In this document: positions 33,836 to 45,014 of the stretch, in pieces
Position numbering within the stretch: position 1 is the first letter of the stretch
How the letters are laid out: each line of letters opens with the position of its first letter
Source: Parietaria judaica
Lineage: Eukaryota > Streptophyta > Magnoliopsida > Rosales > Urticaceae
DNA length: 64,000 nt
Direction of reading: 5' to 3'
Assembly: GCA_954871525.1 (NCBI GenBank)
Contig: OX940867.1
Span: forward strand, 13,431,343 to 13,495,342
Program-made: the position numbers and the translations under genes
Notes under the pieces: generated by a model
What the model was told of the DNA's origin: nothing
The model's input: the letters and a program-made list of their open reading frames with translations, nothing else
The model's database searches: none

Positions 33836-35541
33836 TTCCTGCCCGGGAACATCTAGGACACCCAGCCCGACCAGAACCAGCTCGGGAGATTCCTCGATTA
33901 AGGATGGCCCAAGGGGATTCTGTCCCCTAGCAGAAGTCTACGAAGAGGCTCAGGAAGTGGAGATGAACCTAGAAGAGTTGTCCTTGTTGTGCGTCGAGGA
34001 GCCGGCCAACTACCAAGAGGCAGCTACCGAGAAGGAATGGCAGGAAGCAATGCAGAAGGAGCTAGAGTCCATAAAGAAGAACAAGACGTGGGAGCTCACT
34101 GACCTGCCCAAAGGTCAGACGCCCATTGGTTTGAAGTGGGTGTACAAGATCAAGCAGGACACCGAGAGGAATGTCTTAAAGTACAAGGCAAGGCAAGTAG
34201 CCAAAGGCTACGTACAGAGGCAAGGAGTTGACTTCGAGGAAGTCTTTGCTCCCGTACCGAGACTAGACACGATCAGACTCATCCTAGCCCTAGCAGCTCA
34301 TCGAGATTGGGAGATTCACCACATGGATGTCAAATCGGCATTCTTAAATGGTGACCTCGAGGAAGAAGTCTACGTAAGTCAACCAGAAGGTTTTGGCGTA
34401 AAGGGCTAGGATCAGAAGGTGTACAAGCTCTCCAAGGCTCTATACGGGCTACGTCAAGCTCCAAGGGCGTGAAACATACGCCTCGACAAGAGTTTGAAGA
34501 GTCTTGGATTCACAAAGTGCTCCAGGGAGCAGGCAATGTACACCAGGAGTAGTAGAGAAGAAGTTATGGTCGTCGGAGTGTATGTGGACGACCTGATAGT
34601 CACTGGATCCAGCGCAGGAGGCGTAGAAGGATTCAAGAAGCAGATGATGATCGAATTCAAGATGAGTGACCTCGGATTAATTTCCTACTATCTCGGCATC
34701 GAGGTGGACCAGAAGAAAGACTGCATCACGCTAAAGCAGTCGGCCTACGCGAGGAAGATCCTTAAGCAATTTGAAATGGCATACTGCAACCCGAGCAAAT
34801 ACCCAATTGAGGCGAAGCTACAGCTCGGGAAGGATGCTGAAGGAAGAGAAGTGGATCCCACGGAGTACAGGCGCGTGATCGGGTGCCTGAGGTATCTTAC
34901 TCACACCCGACCAGACATTTCTCATGCAGTTGGGATAGTCAGTTGTTATATAGAGAAGCCCATGAGCGCACACCAACAGGCCGTGAAGCACATCTTGCGC
35001 TACGTGAAGGGAACGACGGACTACGGGATCCTATATTTAAAAGGCATGGGAGCAGAAGAGCTAGTGGGCTTCACTGACAGTGATCTGGCCGGTGACATTA
35101 ATGATAGGAAGAGTACCGGAGGGATGACATTCTACCTCAACGGGAACCTAATCGACTGGCAATCTCAAAAGCAGAAGACAGTAGCTCTATCCTCGTGTGA
35201 AGCGGAGTTCATGGCAGGAACTGCAGCAATGTGTCAAGCTATGTGGTTAAAGGGGATACTAAGTGAAATGACCGGAGCCGAGCAGAAGCCAGTTACTCTC
35301 TACGTGGACAACAAGTTCGCAATAGCACTGATGAAGAACCCAGTGTTTCATGGTCGGAGCAAACACATAGACACTCGGTATCATTATATTCGCGAGTGTG
35401 TGGAGAAGCGAAAGATCATCGTGGAGTTTGTCAGCACAAGGGAGCAGCGTGCAGACAGACATACCAAGGCTCTAGCAAGAGTTAATTTCGCGGAGATGAG
35501 AGAGCTACTCGGGGTGAAGAACCTCGACCTAAGTCAAGCTT

Positions 35542-35552
35542 ACGGGGGATAA
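35542..35552 (+). promoter_or_regulatory. Copia polypurine tract
   Basis: ACGGGGGATAA abuts the 3' LTR. Confidence 0.8.
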
Positions 35553-36089
35553 TGTGAGTTTAAGCTTGATCTCGCTCCACAACCCCTAGCAGAGATTTCC
35601 CCACCAGGGATTTCCCCACCAGAGCTTCCCCTAGCAGAGAAGGGCCCGAGCATAAATGCCCCTACCAGGATTGACCCCAGGCAGAAGTGGTTCCCTAGCA
35701 GAAGAGCCCCTACCAGGAATTCCCTGGGCAGAAATACACCCTAGCAGCCCTGCTAGGGGCACACGACCAAAAGTCAGCGGAACCCATTCCAGAAGGTTCC
35801 AAACTTGAGGAGCAAGTTTGGAGATTTGATTTGATTTGGTTTCCTGATTTTGTTAGGATTTGAATATAAATTGTAAAGATTTGATTGAGTCTAATTTTGG
35901 AAGTTTAGCTAGGGTTTCGTTTTCTGGTCCCCTATAAATACTAGTGTTAGTGTTTATTTTTGTAACTCCATTATTACAATTTTTGCCTTCGATTAATCAG
36001 AGATTCAATTTCTCTGAAAGCTTTCTTCTTCCTTTATTGTTTGTTCTTCTGATTTTTCTTTTGGCGGATCTATATTATTGGAATCAACA
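35553..36089 (+). repeat. Copia 3' LTR
   Basis: Begins TGTGAGTTTAAGC directly after the PPT and ends GGAATCAACA before the TSD. Confidence 0.93.
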
Positions 36090-36222
36090 TCCTCAGCCAA
36101 ATAAGCAACTTCTGATGAACATAAAACATTAATACATATTCGTTTCCCAAATTTTAGAATTTATATATATAAAGATTGTTCTTTAGGCGTATATGTGTGT
36201 ATATATATATATATATAAATAG

Positions 36223-37368
36223 GGGTTAATTGCAGCAAAAATACCCAACCTTTGGTCCAATGCTCTCTTGTGTATACAACCTCCGTAAATAGCGGCAAAA
36301 GAACCCAAACTTGGCATTTGGGAGTTGACCGAGAAAATTTGTCCATGTGACTATTAGTCTTTGCCATGTGGCATGCCACATGGCAATTCACCGCCACGTG
36401 GCATGCCACGCAATTATTATTATTTTAAATAATTTTTATTAAATTTATTTTATTTATTATAAATTTATTTTTTATTTTTTTTTTAATAATTTTTTTAAAA
36501 TTTTTTCCAATAATAACCAATATTGAATATTTAAATTTAAAAATTCATTATTGGTTATACTTATTTATTTTTAAAAAAGTGAGTAGAACGAAATAAAAAT
36601 CACGGTTCACGGTTCACGATTCACTTGAACTCCGTTTCTGATCCGGTTCACTCGTCGGATAAAAATGTTTAATATGTTCAATAATAATAACCAATAAGCA
36701 CATACACATTGTTTACAAAGTCAAGACGTAATTAAATACACACAACTTATTAAAAAAAAATAGTAGTCAAATTTATATTTAACGAAAAATTGTTTTTATT
36801 TGTTTACATGATTTTTTTTTTTTTGCGTTTGCATTATATAATAATAATTGTTAAATATGTTTTTTTATTTATATATTATTCTTTTTTTTTAAATTGTGAT
36901 TAAATAATTATATGATTATTATTGTTAAACATATTAAGCGATTTCGTTCCACCCGTGAAACGGATCGAAGGCGGAGCTTGAGTTAATCGTGAACGGTGAT
37001 TTTTTTTTCTTTATTTATTTTGTTTGACCCACTTTTCTAAAATAAATAATTATATTTAATAATAATAACCAATTATGAATATTTAAATTTAAATATTCAT
37101 TATTCGTTATTATTGAAAAATAATTTAAGTTTTAAAAAAATTAAAAAAATAATATTTTTTAAATTATTTAAAATAATAATAATGTGGCATGCCACATGGC
37201 AGTCAAGTGCCATGTGGCATGCCACGTGGCAAAGGCTAATAGGTACAGGGATAAATTTTCTCGGTCAATTCCCAAATGTCGAGTTTGGGTACTTTTGCCG
37301 CCATTTACAGAGGTTGTATACACAGCAGAACATTTGACCAAAGATTGAGTATTTTTGCCGCAATTAAC
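36223..37368. mobile_element. Mutator-like non-autonomous element with long TIRs
   Basis: The left arm (about 36223-36410) begins GGGTTAATTGCAGCAAAAAT and pairs with the right arm (about 37180-37368), which ends TTTTTGCCGCAATTAAC. Both arms hold GTGGCATGCCAC palindromes and the phrase CCCAAAYTTGGC. AT-rich DNA lies between and there is no transposase. The target duplication is blurred by AT-rich flanks. The same end motif (GCGGCAAAAGTACCC) occurs at 46545-47035, which has a clear 9-bp TSD. Confidence 0.75.
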
Positions 37369-37626
37369 TATATATAGAGTATCTACTTATATTAAGTTGA
37401 TATCTCTCTCAAAGTTGTTAATGATAGCTCTTTTGATTAAGTTTTTTGGTTTTAGTGGACCCACGACCACGACGTATACAATTAGTGATGAGTAATGTAT
37501 TCGAAGAAGACATAGCTTTGGAACTTTAACCCCAACATGAGACTCGTTTGTCGTTTCTCAGTTTCAAAATGGTAGTACTATTTACCACTAGAGTCCGAAG
37601 ATGAAGATAACATGGCCTTTGATTTA

Positions 37627-37972
37627 GGTAAAAATACCCAAGTTTTAGTTAAATTGAGAGGAGAGTATCTAAGTTCTTATTATAGTGTGCGAATTATTAC
37701 TCAATAAAAAAATGTGCGACTAGGAGAGTTCTGTCCAACTCTTATTTCTTCTGTTTAAGTTTTGCCACGGCTTATATCCTACTTTGACATCACATCTATA
37801 TACACTTGGTCAAAAAATAAAATGAAAAATAAAAAAGAAGTTGACATGTGGCAGAGCCTTAACGGAAGCGATGACAATTATACGATAAATTTGATTTGAA
37901 TATTTCGTCTACCAACAAAAAAGAACTTGGATACTCTCTTGTTGATTAACTACCATTCGGGTCTTTTTACTT
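37627..37972. mobile_element. MITE with about 60-bp imperfect TIRs
   Basis: The left GGTAAAAATACCCAAG arm and the right arm (reverse complement AAGTAAAAAGACCCGAA) share GAGAGTATCYAAGTTCTT about 40 bp in. It resembles the Mutator-like MITEs in the window but is more diverged. Confidence 0.55.
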
Positions 37973-38631
37973 CAATTATCCTTATTATATTTAGGGTAAA
38001 CTGCGGCTAATGTATCCAATATTTGACCGGTTGAGAATTATGTACCCTATGTTTATTTTCGACTGCTAATGTACCTAAGTTGATTCTGTTAGGTGTTTTC
38101 TGTCACTTGACCGTCAGCGAGTGATTCCGCCTCTATATGTACAGTTTTCGTATGTTTTTGCATAACTCACTCATTTTTTGTCCAAATTTTATGAACGACC
38201 TATGGTTGGAAAGATAAGAGATAGATCTACAACTTTAGTGTTTTAAGTTTTGTAAAAAAAAAGGTTTAAAGAATTAGAAAGTTCAATTACAACGTAAAAC
38301 TGAACATTAGTGTAATGCAAAATATTTGTATCGAGCAAATTTTAATATGAGACGTAAAACTACAAAATGTAGATCAATTTTAATATGCTACATTAGTCAT
38401 TTCTAATAATATTTTTTTTCTTTTACGTTTGTTTTGTTGGACCAAACATTGGACGACAAATATAGTTGGGACAAAGGAAAACGATAACTTGTGTCGTTTT
38501 CACTTTGTAGAAAGTCTACAACTTTTCCACTCTTGATTCCTTCAACAAGCTAGTAATAATATGACGTCATCATAAATAATTTTACCGTTAAACTTTTTTT
38601 TTCTTCTTTCTTTTCCAACAAATGTATCATA

Positions 38632-38672
<41 letters not shown>

Positions 38673-39082
38673 CGACCAAACGAACATATAAGTTTAGCCT
38701 AATGTCTCTTATATATGGTTTTTGATTGATCCAGTATAAAAAACTGTAAATTCGTTGACTTCATGATCTCCAAAGAAATTGATGACATGATCAGATTAAG
38801 AATTCTCTAATACTAAAAAATTTGGTCCCTCAGGATCTCCATATTTCATGTGATACTATAAACATAAAATTATATATATTATATGTATACATATATGATA
38901 CGATCATCTCAATAATTCAGCCCTCAAGAATCAAATTACCAAAGCAAAAGAAAAAAAGAAAGAAGACTAGTGTTCTGTTGTTCACTAGAGATCAGACTTC
39001 AACTTGAAGACTCTCAAGTGATCAAAAGAGACCCCTGCCACGTGTCACGCCTGTCTGTCATGCATGCATATGTATATGTGTG

Positions 39083-39130
<48 letters not shown>

Positions 39131-39253
39131 TGCACTATTAAACGACCCATGCACGCAAAGATAAAAAGGCCACAATCATACCCTAAAAGCCCCTCCTTTC
39201 TCTTCACTCATACACACGCACACACAGCTTTTCCTCTCTCTCTTTTGCAAGCA
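37973..39253. other. region upstream of SCL15
   Basis: AT-rich DNA with a further MITE-like start (GGGTAAACTGCGGCTAATG at about 37994) whose other end I could not find. TA runs lie at 38637-38668 and 39087-39127. CT-rich and CACACA tracts at about 39185-39250 look like a plant 5' leader. The core promoter was not fixed with confidence. Confidence 0.45.
39087..39127. repeat. (TA)20 microsatellite in the SCL15 leader region
   Basis: A perfect TA run about 127 bp before the SCL15 ATG. Translated, it gives a Tyr-Ile repeat, which is why an upstream in-frame ATG at 39080 should not be used. Confidence 0.95.
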
Positions 39254-40882
39254 ATGATCGTCCCAATCACTTCTTCTCTGAACAGTGAAAACAACAATAA
39301 TAGTAATACCAATAATACCCCTAGCGTCGACGGACTCGGACGCTTGAACAATATTCCGAGCTTGTGCTACGAGCCCACCTCGGTCCTCGACCTCGGCCGG
39401 AGCCCGAGCCCAACAACGGTGGCGTCGGGAAAACTCGCGAAGGGCAATTCAGTCAATACGCTGAACCCGGACCCGGCTACGCGGCAACCAAATGACGCGC
39501 TGGCCGAGTGGGACGAGCACCTGCACAGCCTCGACTGGGACACCATCATGAGGGACTTGGGCTTACATGACGATTCTGCCCCTCCCTTCAAGCCGAATAT
39601 TACTGCTCCTGCCACCGCCGGCCACTACCACCATCCCGCCATCGACGGCCCTCAGTTCCCCGCCTTCTCCGATGCGCTCGCCGCTCACCCTCCACCGTTC
39701 GATCACGACAACCCTAACTACGACGTGCCGTTCTCCGATTTCAGTAACAGTGCAAACGGTATCGGATTCGACTTCATCGAGGATCTGATCCGGGTTGCGG
39801 ACTGTGTCGACTCGGACAACCCATGCTTAGCTCAGGCGATGCTTGAGAAGCTGAATGAGCGAATCACGCGCGGTTTGGGCCCGGCCAAACCGGTTGGGAG
39901 ACCGCTCCAGAGAGCGGCTCTATGCTTCAAGGATGCTCTGCAGTCGCTCATCCTCTCCGGTCCGAACCGTACGAACCGGATGAACCGGCTTTCGTCCTGG
40001 TCCGAGATCGTCCAGTCCATAAAGGCGTACAAGGCCTTCTCGGTAATTTCTCCGATCTCCATGTTCTCCCACTTCACCACCAACCAGGCCCTTCTAGAAG
40101 CCCTCCATGGCTCACCGGTCGTCCACGTCATCGACTTTGATATCGGACTCGGAGGCCAATACGCTTCGTTGATGAGAGAACTCGCCGAGAGGCACAACTC
40201 GTTCACCGACTCACCGATTCTCCGAGTCACCGCGATCGTCCCCGAAGAGTACGCCATCGAGTCACGACTCGTCAGAGAGAATCTGACTCAGTTCGCTCGC
40301 GACTTGAAAATCCGGTTCCACGTCGACTTTGTCCTCTTCAAAACGTTCGAAGCGTTGTCGTTTAAGTCCGTCAGGCTCGCCGAGGGTGAGAAGATCGCAG
40401 TGATTGTCTCCGCAGCTGCGTTCCGACGCCTACCCGACGGAATCTTCGCTGACATGCGAAGAATCTGGCCTGCGGTCGTCGTGTTCGTCGACGGCGAGGG
40501 ACAGGGCGAGAACTCCGCGACGACGTCGTTCCGGAAGAGCGTCGTCACCGGGTTGGAGTTCTACTCCGTAGTAATGGAGTCTCTCGATGTTGCGATGGCA
40601 GGCGGCGACGTGGCAGGGAAGATCGAGGCGCACGTGCTGAGGCCGCGGGTTTTTGCGGCGGTAGAGGCGGCTATGTCAGGCACGAAGATGGTGTCGTTCC
40701 GGGAGGCGCTCCACGCGGCGGGGATGCGGCCGGTGGAGCTGAGCCAGTTTGCGGACTTTCAGGCGGAGTGCTTGCTGTCGCACGTGCACTTCCGGGGGTT
40801 CCACGTGGCGAGGCGGCAGGCTGAGCTCTTGCTGTGCTGGCACGAGCGGCCCGTCGTCGCCACGTCGGTGTGGAGGTGTTAG
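39254..40882 (+). CDS. SCL15: GRAS-family transcriptional regulator, SCARECROW-LIKE 15 type
   Basis: An intronless ORF of 542 residues from ATG 39254. An earlier in-frame ATG (39080) would add 58 residues made largely from a TA microsatellite, so I reject it. The variable N-terminus contains LHSLDWDTIMRDLGLHDDSA (about residues 92-111), a motif characteristic of SCL15. The GRAS domain follows: FDFIEDLIRVADCVDSDN and the first leucine-rich region, the VHIID box as VHVIDFDIGLGGQYASLM (about residue 290), the second leucine-rich region, a PFYRE-like region, and a C-terminal SAW motif ending RQAELLLCWHERPVVATSVW. GRAS proteins act in the nucleus as regulators or co-regulators; Arabidopsis SCL15 is known to repress seed-maturation genes after germination. 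No break is seen. The coding region is far richer in G+C than its surroundings. Orthology rests on motif recognition. Confidence 0.95.
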   Translation: MIVPITSSLNSENNNNSNTNNTPSVDGLGRLNNIPSLCYEPTSVLDLGRSPSPTTVASGKLAKGNSVNTLNPDPATRQPNDALAEWDEHLHSLDWDTIMRDLGLHDDSAPPFKPNITAPATAGHYHHPAIDGPQFPAFSDALAAHPPPFDHDNPNYDVPFSDFSNSANGIGFDFIEDLIRVADCVDSDNPCLAQAMLEKLNERITRGLGPAKPVGRPLQRAALCFKDALQSLILSGPNRTNRMNRLSSWSEIVQSIKAYKAFSVISPISMFSHFTTNQALLEALHGSPVVHVIDFDIGLGGQYASLMRELAERHNSFTDSPILRVTAIVPEEYAIESRLVRENLTQFARDLKIRFHVDFVLFKTFEALSFKSVRLAEGEKIAVIVSAAAFRRLPDGIFADMRRIWPAVVVFVDGEGQGENSATTSFRKSVVTGLEFYSVVMESLDVAMAGGDVAGKIEAHVLRPRVFAAVEAAMSGTKMVSFREALHAAGMRPVELSQFADFQAECLLSHVHFRGFHVARRQAELLLCWHERPVVATSVWRC

Positions 40883-41904
40883 AATAACCGTCCGGCAGAA
40901 GTATCACAACGTTGTCTGAGTAAATAGAAGGTTACTCTTTTATATACTGTTTGACTTAAAGGTTAGTTTTTTTTTTTTTTGTGTACTTTGGAATTTGGAT
41001 ATATAGGTTGGGAATTGTGTTTCGGTCTAATTTGGTGTTTCAATATGTTTTTGGGAAACTTTTTTTTTTCTTGATATAAATTATCAGGAAAGAAAATACA
41101 CAAGTACTGAGAAAAATCATGTGGCAAATTGGTGATTATATATTAAGTTTCTGATCGCTATTTTGTGAGGAATTTGTTTATTTTGGTGGGTAGTTTCTAA
41201 AGTAGATTGTTTGTAGTAGATAGTGTATGTAGAAATAGAGTGGAGAGTGTTTGGATAGAATTTTGTTTATTGATTCTTGTAAATTTACAACACTCCATCA
41301 CTTCTTTACATTGAATGAGTACAAGATTCTAGAGTTTTCTTCTAAATCCTAGAATACAACTCTCTAGACAATTCTTATAATTTCTAGGTGATAGAATAAC
41401 CGTCCGGCAGAAGTATCACAACGTTGTCTGAGTAAATAGAAGGTTACTCTTTTATATACTGTTTGACTTAAGGTTAGGTTTTTTTTTTTTTTTTGGTGTA
41501 CTTTAGAATTTGGATATATAGGTTGGGAATTGTGTTTCGGTCTAATTTGGTGTTTCAATATGTTTTTGGGAAACTTTTTTTTTTCTTGATGTAAATTATC
41601 TAGAAAGAAAATACACAAGAAATGGGAAAAATCATGTGGCAAATTGGTGATTATATATTAAGTTTCGGATGGTTATTTTGTGAGGAATATGTTTATTTTG
41701 GTGGGTGGTTTCTAAAGTAGATTGTTTGTAGTAGATAGTGTATGTAGAAATATATAGTGGAGAGTGTTTGGATAGAATTTTGTTTATTGATTCTTGCAAA
41801 TTTACAACACCCTATCATCTCTTTATATAGAGGAAGTACAAGATTATAGAGTTTTCTTCTAAATCCTCGAATACAACTCTCTAGACAATTCTTATAATTT
41901 CTAG
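40880..41904 (+). repeat. 512-bp tandem duplication at the SCL15 3' end
   Basis: AGAATAACCGTCCGGCAGAA begins at 40881 and again at 41393. The two units, about 512 bp each, are highly similar and end in ATTCTTATAATTTCTAG. The first begins within the SCL15 stop codon (TTAGAATAACC). The second begins GATAGAATAACC, so the duplicated segment included the stop and the 3' untranslated region. Confidence 0.93.
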
Positions 41905-43393
41905 TCTAGACAGCTTCTAGGTTTTTCTATACTCATATGCTTTATAATTGCATTCTAGAGTATTCTATTTCTAGATTTTTCTACACACTTATTTTTTCAT
42001 AGTTTTCTACATATATCTAGGACATACTAGAATATTCTATAATGTAGAAATTTGCATCAATTTTAACAGTTTCTTTGTTGAAGTTCTGTTGTAATATAAT
42101 ATGTATATATGATATATATTTATGCAGAGATCTGGCCCTCGTTAGTCGTTATAGGTAAGGGAAGTTTTATATATAATTTTAATGTGTCTAAAATTATCTC
42201 AAAATAATTTTATATTTTTCTTGTAAAAAACACACTTTATGTTTTGAATTATCTAAAAACTTGACGGCTTTCGATCATATTTATCACTTCTGATTGTATA
42301 TCATTTCGTTAAACAATCTAAAATATTTAAAATCTTCGGAAAACGCTACTTGCATACCCGTTACAGCCCGTAATATATATCTATAAATTAGACTTACGGC
42401 TGATTTGGGACTTGTAGGCCTTTGAACACTGAATAAGCAAAAATATTGTTGCTTATTTGGTAAATGAGTAGTTAAGAAGATCACAAAGTATCTTTCCCTT
42501 TTCCTTCCGAATTCAAATATTTATTTAATCACACTTCTAAAAGATGAGTCGAACTCGATCAACTGTATTTTGATAATAATTCGCAATTGGAGTCCAAAAT
42601 TCCATCCCTTGACGAGATATTTCGATCAATTTGTAATTTTAACAATTTGAGGAGGAAAAAATCACATTAATTTTTCATAATATCGTGGAGACCAAAAAAG
42701 AGCGCCAAACAACGTTGCTTCATCAGCAAACCTAAACTACGTTGCTTGATCAGTAACAAGAGAAATTGATGGCGAGCATATTTATGTTATTGATTTTGTT
42801 ATAAATAAGTTTTATGTTACATATATATATTTTTTTGTGATGAAAGTCTTTATGTTATTTATTTTGTCATAAGTCTTTATGTTAGAATTTTGATGGTGAA
42901 AGTCTAAATAAGCATTTTTAGCTTCCGTTTATTGCCTCCGTTAACTGTTTATAGTATATATGATATAAGGTGGCTTTTAGTTGGTTGTAATTGTAAACGT
43001 AGTCATAATATAATGGACGTCTGGGGATAATTAGGAGAGGGAAAATGTAGAGAGAGTGCTAAAAAGGGACACGTGAAGAAAGAATGGAGAATGGAGAAAA
43101 GTAGGAGACCGAGTTATAATTGAGGGTAATTTAAAAAAGATAAAAAGTAAATAGGAATTGTAATTGTAATTATTGTAATGGGTTTTTTTATGAATTAATA
43201 AATCAATTTAGGTCCGAAAAATCCCCTCGGAGGCTCATATTTCAAAACGGAGATGCACAAAAAAGTAATAAATAAATATTTATTATTAGATAAACATTTA
43301 TTAAAAATAAAAGCACACTCGAGATGCAAAAGCGCGCTCTCGGAACGCGTTTCACGATGTAAACAGTGCACGTGCGCTGCAACAGCACGCAAC
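41905..43393. other. intergenic DNA
   Basis: AT-rich; no gene supported. The last 200 bp before the CACTA element are richer in G+C (43310-43396) but hold only short frames without recognisable features. Confidence 0.45.
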
Positions 43394-43396
43394 GGC

Positions 43397-43422
43397 CACT
43401 GGTACAAATAGTTGATAACACC
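43397..43422 (+). repeat. CACTA left terminal inverted repeat
   Basis: CACTGGTACAAATAG followed by TTGATAAC. It differs from the canonical CACTA end by one base (G for A at position 5). Confidence 0.88.
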
Positions 43423-43639
43423 ACACGCTTTCCACAACACCACACGAAACGTGCTTGTTGTTTACCGGAACTGCGGCTTGTTATTCTAAAGTGTGCGGCG
43501 TTTAACCTTCGACCACGTCCTCAGGGCGTAATTTAAAAAAGCGTGCTTGAACGAGGACAATGATAATAAGCCTCGGTCGTGTAACATACAACTCGCGGCT
43601 CACTTTACTTACCACAACGTCTTCATAACGTTGGTTTAT

Positions 43640-44525
43640 CATTGACAATCTCCACAACTACCGCGGTTTTTCTTATCAGAACACCGCGATTTATAGTCAG
43701 AAAACAACGCAGTCGTCGCGCTGTCTAAAACCACCCAAAAATAAAACTAAATCACGGCTTCTATTGCTAGCTGACGCGGCCTTTATTTAAGTAAAGCTAC
43801 GGTTTTGGTTTATTTCATTACATTTATGGTCGTTACGATATGTAGCGCGGCAGTTTTCTAACTATGACGAGGTACAAAATACAATATTTAAGATTTATAA
43901 CAGCGGCAATTATCAGCATGACGTGGTTTTCTCCAGTACGCCGAGGCTTACAGTAATGATCGATAGTTTAATATAACGGTCATACCGAGACATGTTCTTA
44001 CAAAATTAATCTTAATTAAGCTGCGACTGTATCATAGGTTTTTAGAGAATTTACATAACCAAGCCACGGCTAGATTAACTTCCTGACGTGCCCTATATTT
44101 ACGGTTAGCCGCGGCGTTTGTTTACTTCATTATATTATCGATGTTACGATAGTAACGCAGCACTATTCTAATAAAGCCGAGGTTTAAATGCAATATCTAA
44201 GACGTCACAGGAACATTAATATTTTGAAACATAACCTCTAATACTTATAGCCGCGGCTTTATGTAACGAAAGATAGTTTAATCGAACGATCATATTGAGG
44301 CATGGTTTTACAAATTAATTTAAAACAAGTTGCGGTTGTTATCATAGGTTTTTAGCGACTTTATGAACGTCACCGCGGCGTTTAGCTTATACGCGACCAA
44401 ACAAAGGGTGAAAGAGTAATTGGCCATATATGTGCCGCGGTATTTTTTTTATTATGCGAAGCACAAGCACACTAACCGTGGTTCGTGTAAAATGTGCCGA
44501 GGTTATATCTGGAAACCAACATTTT
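43640..44525. repeat. CACTA left subterminal repeat region
   Basis: Degenerate 10-14-bp motifs with cores CCGCGG or CCGAGG flanked by AA/TT (for example ACCGCGGTTT 43660, AGCCGCGGCG 44108, AGCCGCGGCTT 44250, TGCCGCGGTA about 44432) recur in both orientations about every 30-60 bp. Such arrays bind TNPA-type proteins in other CACTA elements. Confidence 0.75.
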
Positions 44526-45014
44526 TTGAACATATAATATATACTGTTACGTAGTATATACTAGTACAAATATTTTTAAACATAGGAAGAAATTAGCATT
44601 AAACATAAAAATATATACAATTACATAACTAGGAGAAACAAAATAGAAAAAAAAAATCATCAAAATAAACTATAAGTTTAATATTTTGCCATTTTTGTTT
44701 AAAAGTACTGAACCCTATAACACAATTTCTCGACAACAGTTTGGTGATTAAGATCGAAATCAGTGATAACCGTAAATGTCGTTAGTTCGGACATGTACAC
44801 CGAATTCGAAGATCTAAACAACACGCCAAAATTTCAACATTCGGATATATATAGATATATATTATATATTCATGATTACCAAAAAAAAGCCTTAATCTAA
44901 TTCAAAACCACCTGCATGGTGGTGCAGTTCCATATACACTGCATATATAGGATGAAATATGCATAAAACATGAAAATACTAACTAGCTAGCTTATAGGAA
45001 ATAGAAAAAAAAAA
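44526..45014. other. AT-rich segment 3' of the F-box gene
   Basis: Lacks CCGCGG motifs. It contains an internal TIR-like ACTAGTACAAATATT at 44561 in the left-TIR orientation. No coding content. Confidence 0.5.

Larger units (their letters stand above)
32340..35552 (+). pseudogene. Copia pol (protease, integrase, RT, RNase H)
   Basis: Protease: WYLENGASNHMTGD at about 32388, where the family has Asp-Thr-Gly. Integrase: MHANLCGPITPATLAGSKYF at 32976, with Asn at the first catalytic Asp. LRTDRGGEF and PQQNGMVER keep the second Asp and the Glu. [42 protein letters not shown] and the YVDDLIVTGS box at about 34583. RNase H: FTDSDLAGDINDRKSTGG, SSCEAEFMAGTAA, YVDNKFAIALMKN and HIDTRYHYIREC, ending SQAYGG at 35550. 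The RT/RNase H half from 34494 is fully open, and stops occur at about 32297, 32363, 32434, 32917, 33290, 33430, 33535, 34408 and 34471. Several are CAG-to-TAG or TGG-to-TGA type. Confidence 0.92.
30666..36089 (+). mobile_element. complete Ty1/Copia retrotransposon (5.4 kb)
   Basis: The LTRs are at 30666-31203 and 35553-36089 (538 and 537 bp), ending in CCAACA/TCAACA. TCCTC at 30661-30665 and 36090-36094 is a perfect 5-bp target duplication. PBS TGGTATCAGAGC is at 31206 and the PPT ACGGGGGATAA at 35542. The internal order is gag, protease, integrase, RT, RNase H, as expected for Copia. Domains are nearly all in one frame but carry about nine stops and a frame-shifted gag segment. Visible divergence between the LTRs (about 20 differences in the first 235 bp by eye) says it is not recent. 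Confidence 0.95.

Noticed and set aside
39080..39253. In-frame N-terminal extension of SCL15
   Set aside because: The added residues are a Tyr-Ile repeat from the TA microsatellite and leader sequence. The ATG at 39254 gives a normal SCL15 start.
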